From Bosea sp. (in: a-proteobacteria) (GTDB taxonomy: Bacteria > Pseudomonadota > Alphaproteobacteria > Rhizobiales > Beijerinckiaceae): a stretch of DNA of 64,000 nt. The notes under the pieces are model-generated. The model did no database searches, was not told where the DNA came from, and saw only the letters and a list, made by a program, of their open reading frames with translations. Both the position numbers and the translations under genes were made by a program. The stretch's first letter is position 1. Every line of letters starts with the position of its first letter. Where the stretch lies: positions 1,612,501 through 1,676,500 of the forward strand of contig NZ_JAMLIX010000001.1 of the NCBI RefSeq assembly GCF_023953965.1, read 5' to 3'. This document shows, one piece after another, positions 30,851 to 38,309 of the stretch.

Positions 30851-32438
30851 TCTTGCCCGTGGTCGTCAGCGGCAGCGCGTCGCGGAAGACGATCTCGCGC
30901 GGATATTCATGCGCCGACAGCCGCGCGCGCACGAAGCTCTGGAGCTCGGAGACCAGGGATTGCGAGCCGCCATGGCCGGGCTTGAGCACGATGAAGGCCT
31001 TGACGATCTCGGTGCGCAGCGGGTCGGGCTTGCCGACCACCGCCGCCAGCGCCACCGCCGGATGGCGCAGCAGGCAATCCTCGATCTCGCCCGGCCCGAT
31101 GCGATAGCTCGCCGAGGTGATCACGTCGTCGTCGCGGCCGATGAAGCGGACATAGCCGTCCGCGTCCGCGACGGCCTCGTCGCCGGTCGTCATCCAGTCG
31201 CCGATGAACTTCGCCGCCGTCGCCTCCGGATTGCGCCAGTATTCCAGGAACATCACCGGGTCGGGGCGGCGGACCGCGATCTGGCTCTCCTCGCCGGGGT
31301 CGCAGACCGTGCCGTCCGGCCGGATGATCGCGACCTCGTGGCCCGGCACCGCCTTGCCGATCGCGCCCGGACGGCTGACGCCGAGCGCGGCGCAGGAGGC
31401 GAGCACGAGGTTGCACTCGGTCTGGCCATAGGCTTCGTTGATGGTCAGGCCGAACGCCTCGCGCCCCCATTCCAGCGTCTCGGCGCCGAGCGCCTCGCCC
31501 GCCGCCGCGACCGTGCGCAGGTTTAGCCGCCAGCGCCCCTGCGGGCTGCCGGCGCCGCGCATCATCCGAAGCGCGGTCGGCGGCACGAAGGCGTTGCGGA
31601 CGCCGAGATCCTGGATCAGCCGGTAGGCTTCCTCCGGCTCGAAGCGCGTCACCGGCCGCGCCACCACCGGCACGCCGAAATGCAGCGCCGGCAGCAGCAT
31701 GTTGAGCAGCCCCCCGGCCCAGGCCCAGTCGGCCGGCGTCCAGGCGATGTCGCCCGGCCGCGGCATGAACTCGTGCGGCATCTGCACGCCGGGCAGATGG
31801 CCGGGCAGGACGCGGTGGCCGTGCAGCGCCCCCTTCGGATTACCCGTCGTGCCGGAGGTGTAGATCATCAGCGCCGGATCGTCGGGCCTCGTCTCGACGG
31901 GCGTGAAAGCAGGATCGCCCTCGGCCAGCAGCGCCGCCCAGCCTTCCGCCCCGCCCTCGGCGCCGTCTGTGGAGATGATGAGCGCGAGCTCCGGCAACGG
32001 CTCGGTGATCCCGCCGAGCTTGGCGAGCCCGGCGGCATCGGTCAGCACGGCCTTCGCGCCCGAATCGACGAGCCGGTAGGCCAGCGCATCGATGCCGAAC
32101 AGCGCCGCCAGCGGCACGGCGATCGCGCCGAGCTTGTAGGCGGCCAGATGCGCCGTCAGCACTGCCCGCCCCTGCGGCAGCAGGATGGCGACGCGGTCGC
32201 CGCGGCCGACGCCGCGCTTCCCGAGCGCGCTGGCCAGCCGGTTCGAATGCTCGCTGAGCCAGCCGAAGGAGACCGGCGTCGCCCGCCAGTCCTGCGAGAC
32301 CTCGATGATCGCCGGCCGTTCCGGCTCGACTGCGGCCCAGCGGTCGCAGACGTCGACGGCGATGTTGTAGCGCTGCGGAATGCGCCAGCGGAAGCGCTCG
32401 CGCAGCGCCGCGTAGTCGGTCAGGTCTGGCAGGATCAA
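30819..32438 (-). CDS. Acyl-CoA synthetase / AMP-dependent ligase
   Basis: Enzyme of the ANL superfamily that activates a carboxylic acid with ATP and CoA. The 539-residue protein shows the phosphate loop YTSGTTGNPKGALHGH, the adenine motif INEAYGQTE, MTTGDEAVADADGYVRFIGR with the ATP-binding aspartate, and a C-terminal TTTGKIIRRLLR with the catalytic lysine. I set the start at a TTG giving MILPDLTDYAALRERFRWRIPQRYN-like sequence, because homologous sequence appears to begin there; the open frame continues far upstream through the neighbouring gene's antisense strand. It resembles medium-chain or acetyl-CoA-type synthetases of alphaproteobacteria. The acid is unknown. Confidence 0.82.
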   Translation of the reverse strand: MILPDLTDYAALRERFRWRIPQRYNIAVDVCDRWAAVEPERPAIIEVSQDWRATPVSFGWLSEHSNRLASALGKRGVGRGDRVAILLPQGRAVLTAHLAAYKLGAIAVPLAALFGIDALAYRLVDSGAKAVLTDAAGLAKLGGITEPLPELALIISTDGAEGGAEGWAALLAEGDPAFTPVETRPDDPALMIYTSGTTGNPKGALHGHRVLPGHLPGVQMPHEFMPRPGDIAWTPADWAWAGGLLNMLLPALHFGVPVVARPVTRFEPEEAYRLIQDLGVRNAFVPPTALRMMRGAGSPQGRWRLNLRTVAAAGEALGAETLEWGREAFGLTINEAYGQTECNLVLASCAALGVSRPGAIGKAVPGHEVAIIRPDGTVCDPGEESQIAVRRPDPVMFLEYWRNPEATAAKFIGDWMTTGDEAVADADGYVRFIGRDDDVITSASYRIGPGEIEDCLLRHPAVALAAVVGKPDPLRTEIVKAFIVLKPGHGGSQSLVSELQSFVRARLSAHEYPREIVFRDALPLTTTGKIIRRLLRAEA

Positions 32439-32527
32439 GATCGCGGTCCCGGTGGCAAGGCGCTTCAGGGCATTTTCGCGCGAAGCGGGCACCGGTTCGC
32501 GTGAAGAAAATGCGCCAAAACAAAAGG

Positions 32528-32570
32528 CTGAAGCATTTCCGCGATTCGGAGAAACGCGGAAATGCTTCAG
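32528..32570. repeat. Long hairpin spanning the stop codon of the solute-binding-protein gene
   Basis: A perfect 16-bp inverted repeat (CTGAAGCATTTCCGCG / CGCGGAAATGCTTCAG) with an 11-base loop. Its right arm includes the stop codon of the leftward solute-binding-protein gene. It lies in the 128-base spacer before the acyl-CoA ligase. No T-run follows, so termination would be factor-dependent or the hairpin may protect mRNA ends. A second, weaker palindromic stretch (CGCGAAGCGGGCACCGGTTC) lies about 60 bases to its left. Confidence 0.6.
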
Positions 32571-33622
32571 AACATACGTTCGCCGAGCGGCGGCAGGAAG
32601 GCGTCGGTGAAGGCGTCCCCCGCGCGCGCCCTGTCGCGGAACGCGCCCGCGAGCGCGAGCTGATCGAGCGCGCCCGCCCAGCGCGCCGGATCGACGCCGC
32701 CGAAGCCGTGCGACTTGACGTAAGCGGTCAGGATGTTCTGCTCGATCGCCATGGCGAGCCGCTCGCGCTCGGTCTCCGGCTCGGCCGCATCGTTGTGCCG
32801 GCCGACGAGCTGAGCGGCGTAGCCGGGATCGGCGATCGCCTCGCGCAGGCCCCGCATCAGCGCCCGCACCAGCCCGCGCACGGCTTGCGGCCGCTCGGCT
32901 GCGAGCTTCGCCGAGACGATCACGGCGTTGCCATAGAGCGTGATGCCGTGATCGGCCATCCACATCAGGACGATATCGTCGACCGGCACGCCACGCGCCT
33001 TCAAGCTGACGTAGGACGAGGCGCCGAAGCCGAAGGCGGCATCGATCTCGCCCGAGGCCAGCATCGGCTCGCGCACCGGGAAACCGACATTCTCCAGCCG
33101 GATCCGGCTGTCGTCGATCTTGTTGAGCCCCTTGAAGAGCGGCCATTGCGCGAAGCTGGCGTCGGCGGCGGGCGCGCCGAGCTTCTTGCCCTCGAGGCTT
33201 GCAGGCTCCGCCGTGATCCCCCGGCTCTTGCGGCCGACGAGCGCGAAGCCCGGCCGGTCGTAGACCATCATCACCGCCTTGAAATCGAGGCCCGGATTCT
33301 CGTCGCGGAAGCGGATCAGCGTGTTGACGTCGCCGAAGCCGGCATCCTGCGTCCCGGCGGCGAGCTTCTGCATCACGGCGCGCGAGCCGTTTCCAGGCTC
33401 GATCGCGACCTCGAGCCCTTCGGTGCCGAAATAGCCCTTCTCGCGGGCGATCAGGAAGGGCGCCGCCGGCCCCTCGAAGCGCCAGTCCAGCGCGAAGCGG
33501 ATCGGCGTCACGCCCTGCGCCCGCGCCGGGGCGCCTGCGACCCCGCAAGCGGCCGCCCCCATCGCCAGCCGCCCGAAGCCTCGGCGCGACAGAGTGACGG
33601 AACGGGGCGGAACGATCGGCAT
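32567..33622 (-). CDS. NMT1/THI5-like ABC-type solute-binding protein
   Basis: Periplasmic solute receptor of the NMT1/THI5/SsuA-like family, 351 residues. The N-terminus carries a twin-arginine signal (TLSRRGFGRLAMGAAACGVAGAPARA). The mature start VTPIRFALDWRFEGPAAPFLIAREKGYFGTEGLEV is characteristic of receptors for pyrimidine precursors, sulfonates, nitrate or similar small molecules. A GGAGG site lies five bases before the chosen ATG. No permease or ATPase gene is adjacent, so it is an orphan receptor. The downstream gene on the same strand is an acyl-CoA ligase, which may point to an aromatic or carboxylic acid ligand (inference). Confidence 0.83.
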   Translation of the reverse strand: MPIVPPRSVTLSRRGFGRLAMGAAACGVAGAPARAQGVTPIRFALDWRFEGPAAPFLIAREKGYFGTEGLEVAIEPGNGSRAVMQKLAAGTQDAGFGDVNTLIRFRDENPGLDFKAVMMVYDRPGFALVGRKSRGITAEPASLEGKKLGAPAADASFAQWPLFKGLNKIDDSRIRLENVGFPVREPMLASGEIDAAFGFGASSYVSLKARGVPVDDIVLMWMADHGITLYGNAVIVSAKLAAERPQAVRGLVRALMRGLREAIADPGYAAQLVGRHNDAAEPETERERLAMAIEQNILTAYVKSHGFGGVDPARWAGALDQLALAGAFRDRARAGDAFTDAFLPPLGERMF

Positions 33623-33872
33623 TATGGCCTCCGGGCGCCTCATCGGCGTGGCACATCCACGCTGCGCTTCTTCTGACACCATAACATGTTGAAAGGACGT
33701 CAACAGCACGGCTTTCGCCTGATGGCGGCAGGGCCTATCCGATTGCGATGGTCAAGGCCAAAAAATTCCTGATCGCCTGGCCAAAAAAGCGGTAGATCGC
33801 CGGGCTCGACTCTTGCAATGACGTTCCTGCCGTTCAGGCTGGTCGCCATTCATCTTTCACGAGGCTCGTCGC

Positions 33873-34778
33873 GTGGCTTTCGGCCTTTTCTGGATCCCGG
33901 CGACCATCGCCGCCTCGCTGCTGCAGACCGCGCGTAATCTGGCGCAGCGCTCGCTCACCGACATCATCGGCGTCGTCGGTGCGACGCAGGTGCGCTTCCT
34001 GTTCGGCCTGCCCTTCGCGGTGCTGTTCCTGGCCATCGCCTGCCTCGGCCTGCAAAGGCTGCCGCCCGGGATCGGCATGGTTTCGCTCGGCTACACGCTT
34101 TCCGGCGCGCTGACCCAGATCGTCGGCACCGCCCTGATGCTGGCGGCGATGCGCGAGCGCTCCTTCGCGGTGACGACGGCCTATACCAAGACCGAGCCGG
34201 TGCAGGTCGCGCTGTTCGGCTGGGCGCTGCTCGGCGACGCGCTGACGCCGCTGAAGTTCCTCGCCGTCGCGATCGCGACCGCCGGCGTGATCGTGGTGTC
34301 GTGGAAGCCCGGCGAGAAGCTCAGCCGCGCGGGCTTGAGGCCGGCCGTGCTCGGCATCGCGTCGGGGGCCTTCTTCGCCCTGTCGGCGATCGGCTTCCGC
34401 GGCGGCATCCAGGCCCTGCCGGAGGGCGGCTTCCTGATCCGGGCCTCGACCATCCTCGTGCTCGGGCTCGGGCTCCAGACGCTGCTGCTGGTGTTCTACA
34501 TGCTGGCGGCCGACCGGCAGGCGCTCATCCTCAGCCTGAGGAGCTGGCGCCGCTCGCTCTCGGCCGGCTTCCTCGGGGCCGCGGCCTCGCAGCTCTGGTT
34601 CATCGGCTTCTCGCTGACCAGCGCCGCCAATGTCCGCACGCTCGCGCTGATCGAGCTGCCGCTGGCCCAGATCGCCTCGCGCAGGCTGTTCTCCGAGGGG
34701 ACGAGCCGGCGCGAGATCCTCGGCATGGCGATGATCGTCGCAGGCGTCGGGCTGCTGCTGGCTTTGGCATTGCCATGA
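33873..34778 (+). CDS. EamA/DMT-family transporter
   Basis: Ten-helix drug/metabolite transporter of 301 residues, made of two EamA repeats. The GTG start is followed by AFGLFWIPATIAASLLQTARNLAQRS; the first repeat ends near AYTKTEPVQVALFGWALLGD and the second near LIELPLAQIASRRLFSEGTSRREILGM, the usual spot for the conserved proline-containing motif. It is complete. Family members export amino acids or metabolites; the substrate here is unknown. A thiolase gene follows about 120 bases downstream on the same strand. Confidence 0.85.
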   Translation: MAFGLFWIPATIAASLLQTARNLAQRSLTDIIGVVGATQVRFLFGLPFAVLFLAIACLGLQRLPPGIGMVSLGYTLSGALTQIVGTALMLAAMRERSFAVTTAYTKTEPVQVALFGWALLGDALTPLKFLAVAIATAGVIVVSWKPGEKLSRAGLRPAVLGIASGAFFALSAIGFRGGIQALPEGGFLIRASTILVLGLGLQTLLLVFYMLAADRQALILSLRSWRRSLSAGFLGAAASQLWFIGFSLTSAANVRTLALIELPLAQIASRRLFSEGTSRREILGMAMIVAGVGLLLALALP

Positions 34779-34901
34779 TGCCTGGAGCGGCCGAAAATCC
34801 GCCGGCCGATCGGCGCACGGCCATCATGCGCGGATACCGGCTTGCCCGCCGGTGCGAGACCGTCAAGATGCGGGCAGCCGCATAGCGAGGGAGGTGCCGT
34901 C

Positions 34902-36071
34902 ATGAGCGTTGCGATTGTCGGCTGGGCGCATACACCGTTCGGCAAGCAGGACACGGAGACCGTCGAGAGCCTGATCGTGCGGGTCGCGACCGAGGCGCTG
35001 GTCGATGCCGGCATCGCCGCCGATCAGGTCGACGAGATCGTGCTCGGCCATTTCAACGCCGGCTTCTCGGCCCAGGATTTCACCGCCTCTCTCGTGCTCC
35101 AGGCCGATCCGGCGCTGCGCTTCAAGCCGGCGACCCGCGTCGAGAACGCTTGCGCCACCGGTTCGGCCGCGGTGCATCAGGGGGTCAGGGCGATCCGGGC
35201 GGGCGCGGCCAGGATCGTGCTCGTCGTCGGCGTCGAGCAGATGACCCGGACGCCGGGGCCCGAGATCGGCAAGAACCTGCTCAAGGCCTCCTATCTGCCG
35301 GAGGACGGCGACACGCCCGGCGGCTTCGCCGGGGTCTTCGGCAAGATCGCGGCCGGCTACTTCCAGCGCCATGGCGACCAGTCCGACGCGCTCGCGATGA
35401 TCGCGGCGAAGAACCACAGGAACGGCGTTGAGAACCCCTATGCGCAGATGCGCAAGGACCTCGGCTACGCCTTCTGCCGGCAGGAGAGCGAGAAGAACCC
35501 CTATGTCGCCGGCCCGCTGAAGCGCACCGACTGCTCGCTGGTCTCGGACGGCGCCGCCGCGCTGGTGCTGGCCGACGAGGAGACCGCCCTTGGGATGCGC
35601 CGCGCCATCGGCTTCCGCGGCATGGCCCATGTCCAGGATTTCCTGCCGATGTCGAAGCGCGACATCCTGAAGTTCGAGGGCGGCGCGCTCGTCTGGCAAA
35701 AGGCGCTGGCCGACGCGGGGATTGCGCTCGACGACCTCTCCTTCGTCGAGACGCATGACTGCTTCACCATCGCCGAGCTGATCGAATACGAGGCGATGGG
35801 CCTGACCAAGGAAGGCGAGGGCGCCCGCGCCATCAAGGAAGGCTGGACGCAGAAGGACGGCAAGCTGCCGGTCAACGTTTCCGGGGGCTTGAAGGCCAAG
35901 GGGCATCCGATCGCCGCGACCGGGGTCTCGATGCATGTGCTCTCGGCCATGCAGCTCGCCGGCGAGGCGCCGCAGGGCATGCAGCTCGAGGAGCCGCGCC
36001 TCGGCGGTATCTTCAACATGGGCGGGGCGGCGGTCGCCAACTACGTTTCCGTGCTCGAGCGGATCAAGTGA
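34902..36071 (+). CDS. Thiolase-family acetyl-CoA acetyltransferase (SCP2-like)
   Basis: Thiolase-superfamily enzyme of 389 residues, expected to cleave or condense acyl-CoA thioesters. The nucleophilic cysteine lies in RVENACATGSAAVHQG near residue 85; the HDCF segment and GLKAKGHPIAATG with the catalytic histidine follow in the C-terminal half, and the FNMGGAAV end is normal for the SCP2-like subgroup. The start ATG is preceded by GAGGGAGG. An MFS transporter gene begins 31 bases after its stop, suggesting co-transcription. Physiological substrate unknown. Confidence 0.9.
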   Translation: MSVAIVGWAHTPFGKQDTETVESLIVRVATEALVDAGIAADQVDEIVLGHFNAGFSAQDFTASLVLQADPALRFKPATRVENACATGSAAVHQGVRAIRAGAARIVLVVGVEQMTRTPGPEIGKNLLKASYLPEDGDTPGGFAGVFGKIAAGYFQRHGDQSDALAMIAAKNHRNGVENPYAQMRKDLGYAFCRQESEKNPYVAGPLKRTDCSLVSDGAAALVLADEETALGMRRAIGFRGMAHVQDFLPMSKRDILKFEGGALVWQKALADAGIALDDLSFVETHDCFTIAELIEYEAMGLTKEGEGARAIKEGWTQKDGKLPVNVSGGLKAKGHPIAATGVSMHVLSAMQLAGEAPQGMQLEEPRLGGIFNMGGAAVANYVSVLERIK

Positions 36072-36102
36072 CCCTCGGGCCGGCAGAAGCGGAATTCTCG
36101 AC

Positions 36103-37296
36103 GTGACTGTCTTCATCGCGCTTCTGCCGGCCTATATCCTCTCGATCTTCTACCGTTCCTTCCTGAGCGTGATCGCCGGCCCGGTGATGGCCGATCTCGA
36201 TATCGGCCCGGCCGCCTTCGGCCTGCTCGGTGCGGCCTGGTTCATCGCCTTCGCGCTGGCACAGTTCCCGATCGGCTGGTCGCTCGACCGGCTCGGGCCG
36301 CGCCGGACGGTGGCCGCCGCGATGGCGATCGGCTCGGCCGGCGCCCTCCTGTTCGCCGAGGCGGGCAACGCCGCGATGGCGGGCTTCGCCATGGCGCTGA
36401 TCGGCATCGGCTGCGCGCCGATCTTCATGGCCTCGCTGTTCCTCTTCGCCCGGACCTTCCCGCCGGTACGCTTCGGCCTCCTGACCTCGCTCTTCATCGG
36501 GCTCGGCGCGCTCGGCAACATCGTCGGCGCGGCGCCGCTTGCCATCGCGGCGGCCCGGTTCGGCTGGCGCGGCTCGATGCTGGCGATGGCCGTCGGCTTC
36601 CTGGCCGCGACGGTGCTGGCGGCCGCGCTGGTGCGCGATCCGCCGCCGCGCCCTGCCGCGGCCGGACGTGACGAGGGCCTGTGGCAGGGGCTCGCCAGCA
36701 TTCTCGCGCTGAAGCCGCTGTGGCTGATCGCGCCGCTGACCGCCATCAGCTATGCGGTCGTCGCCACGGTCCGCGGCCTCTGGATCGGACCGTTCATGAT
36801 CGAGGTCCACGGCTTTGGTCCCGTCCCGGCCGGCCATGTCGCGACGACCATGGCGGCGGCGATGATCGCCGGCGCCTTCTTCTATGGCTGGCTCGAGAAC
36901 CGGACCGGCCGGGCCAAGGCGATCGTCGCCTGGGCGACGCTGATCGAGGTGCTCGCCTTCGCGGGGCTTGCGCTCGGCGGAGAGGGCTCGCCCCTGGCGG
37001 CGGTGGCGCTGTTCTCGCTCATCGGCGCGGCCGGCTTCACCTATGCGATCCTGATGGCGCACGCGCGGCAGTTCTTCCCCGAGCACCTGATCGGGCGCGG
37101 CATGACCTGCGTGAATTTCCTGTTCATCGCCGGGGCGGCGGCGGTGCAGTCGGCCTCCGGCTGGTTCATCGCCGCGCAGCGCGCCGCCGGGCTCGATGCC
37201 GCCACGACCTTCGCCAATCTGCACTGGGCCTTCGCCGCGCTGCTCATGGCCTCGGTCGCGATCTATGCGCTTGCGCCGGCGCGGCCCAAGGGCTAG
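36103..37296 (+). CDS. MFS transporter
   Basis: Major facilitator transporter of 397 residues with about twelve hydrophobic segments. The A-motif loop is QFPIGWSLDRLGPRRTV after helix 2, and a second-half counterpart is FFYGWLENRTGRAKAIV. The GTG start giving VTVFIALLPAYILSIFYRSFLSV was chosen since the longer open frame upstream overlaps the thiolase gene. It probably shares a transcript with that gene. The substrate is unknown; the family includes sugar-phosphate and organic-acid carriers. Confidence 0.85.
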   Translation: MTVFIALLPAYILSIFYRSFLSVIAGPVMADLDIGPAAFGLLGAAWFIAFALAQFPIGWSLDRLGPRRTVAAAMAIGSAGALLFAEAGNAAMAGFAMALIGIGCAPIFMASLFLFARTFPPVRFGLLTSLFIGLGALGNIVGAAPLAIAAARFGWRGSMLAMAVGFLAATVLAAALVRDPPPRPAAAGRDEGLWQGLASILALKPLWLIAPLTAISYAVVATVRGLWIGPFMIEVHGFGPVPAGHVATTMAAAMIAGAFFYGWLENRTGRAKAIVAWATLIEVLAFAGLALGGEGSPLAAVALFSLIGAAGFTYAILMAHARQFFPEHLIGRGMTCVNFLFIAGAAAVQSASGWFIAAQRAAGLDAATTFANLHWAFAALLMASVAIYALAPARPKG

Positions 37297-37302
37297 CCGT
37301 CT

Positions 37303-37575
37303 TCAGCTCTCCCCCGGCGCCTTCGCCGCGATCGCCAGCGCGTGCACGCGATCGGTGAGTTCCTGCGCCAGGGCCGCGTTGACGAGGCGGTGGCGCTCGA
37401 GCCGGCTCTTGCCGGCGAAGGCCGCCGACACGATCTCGACGCGGAAATGGGTCTCGCCGCCTTCGCGCCAGCCGGCATGGCCTTCGTGCCGCTGCGATTC
37501 GTCGATCACCTCCAGCACCTGCGGCGCGAAGGCTTCGGTCAGCTTGTGGGTGATTCTTTCAGCGATTGCGGTCAT
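37303..37575 (-). CDS. bolA: BolA family protein
   Basis: Small protein of 90 residues with the BolA fold, which in other bacteria binds [2Fe-2S] clusters together with monothiol glutaredoxins and influences stress responses and morphology. The conserved signature includes HEGHAGWREGGETHFRVEIVS and SRLERHRLVNAAL, the helix-turn-helix-like part with the invariant histidine. The ATG giving MTAIAERITHKL was chosen as the family start. It is divergent from a J-domain gene, a conserved neighbourhood in Hyphomicrobiales. Confidence 0.93.
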   Translation of the reverse strand: MTAIAERITHKLTEAFAPQVLEVIDESQRHEGHAGWREGGETHFRVEIVSAAFAGKSRLERHRLVNAALAQELTDRVHALAIAAKAPGES

Positions 37576-37670
37576 GATCGTGCCACCGTTGCCAGGATTG
37601 TTCCATCGGTTCGGCGTTGCGGCGTATCGCACTTGCCGACCCGTCCTCCGCGTCTCATAACCCGTCGACG

Positions 37671-38288
37671 ATGAACATCAACTCGCGCCTTTTCGACAGC
37701 ATCAGGATCGGCGCTTCCGAGACGGAAGCGGCGGCGGAGGGCGATGCGCCGCGCTGCGACCAGCCGGGCTGCGCGCGTGCCGGCACGTTCCGGGCGCCGA
37801 AGGGGCGTGGCCGCGAGGGCCAGTTCTTCCGGTTCTGCATGGAGCACGTCAAAGCCTACAACGCGACCTACAATTATTTCGCCGGAATGGACGACGACGC
37901 GCTCGCCGCCTACCAGAAGCAGGAGGAGATCGGCCACCGGCCGACCTGGAAGCTCGGCGTGAACGCGCAGGCCGCGCGGATGGCGCAGCGCGGGCGGCGG
38001 CGCGGCGGCGAGGCGGGGCCGGACATGCACGACGCCTTCAATCTGTTCGGCGCGCGCGACCGGCAGCAGGCGGCCCAGCCGGAAGCGCGCGTCGGCGTGG
38101 TGGCGCGCAAGGCGCTCGAGACGCTCGGCCTCGACGACACGGCCGATTCGGCCGCGATCAAGGCGCGCTACAAGGAGCTGGTGAAGCGCTTCCATCCGGA
38201 TGCCAACGGCGGCGACCGCTCGCGCGAGGGCACGCTCCAGGAGATCCTGAAGGCCTATCAGCAGCTCAAGAGCGTGGGCATGGTCTGA
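37671..38288 (+). CDS. J-domain (DnaJ-like) co-chaperone
   Basis: Protein of 205 residues with a C-terminal J-domain: LETLGLDDTADSAAIKARYKELVKRFHPDANGG, which contains the HPD tripeptide needed to stimulate DnaK ATPase. The N-terminal part has two cysteine-containing stretches (CDQPGCARAGTFRAP and FCMEHVKAYNATYNYFAGM) that look like a small metal-binding module typical of this alphaproteobacterial family. It lacks the Gly/Phe and zinc-finger regions of DnaJ itself. The ATG giving MNINSRLFDSIRI was selected. It is divergent from bolA with a 95-base spacer. Confidence 0.9.
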   Translation: MNINSRLFDSIRIGASETEAAAEGDAPRCDQPGCARAGTFRAPKGRGREGQFFRFCMEHVKAYNATYNYFAGMDDDALAAYQKQEEIGHRPTWKLGVNAQAARMAQRGRRRGGEAGPDMHDAFNLFGARDRQQAAQPEARVGVVARKALETLGLDDTADSAAIKARYKELVKRFHPDANGGDRSREGTLQEILKAYQQLKSVGMV

Positions 38289-38309
38289 CGCATCGGATCC
38301 AAGGCGCGG

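Noticed and set aside
32439..33656. Upstream extension of the acyl-CoA ligase frame by about 400 codons
   Set aside because: The extension is on the same strand as, but out of frame with, the solute-binding-protein gene and has no sequence resembling a domain; ligase similarity begins at the TTG used here.
38289..38309. GCATCGGATCC sequence between the J-domain gene and ecm as another REP copy
   Set aside because: Only the outer 8 bases match the repeat; there is no palindrome or CCGAAAAGTGG core.
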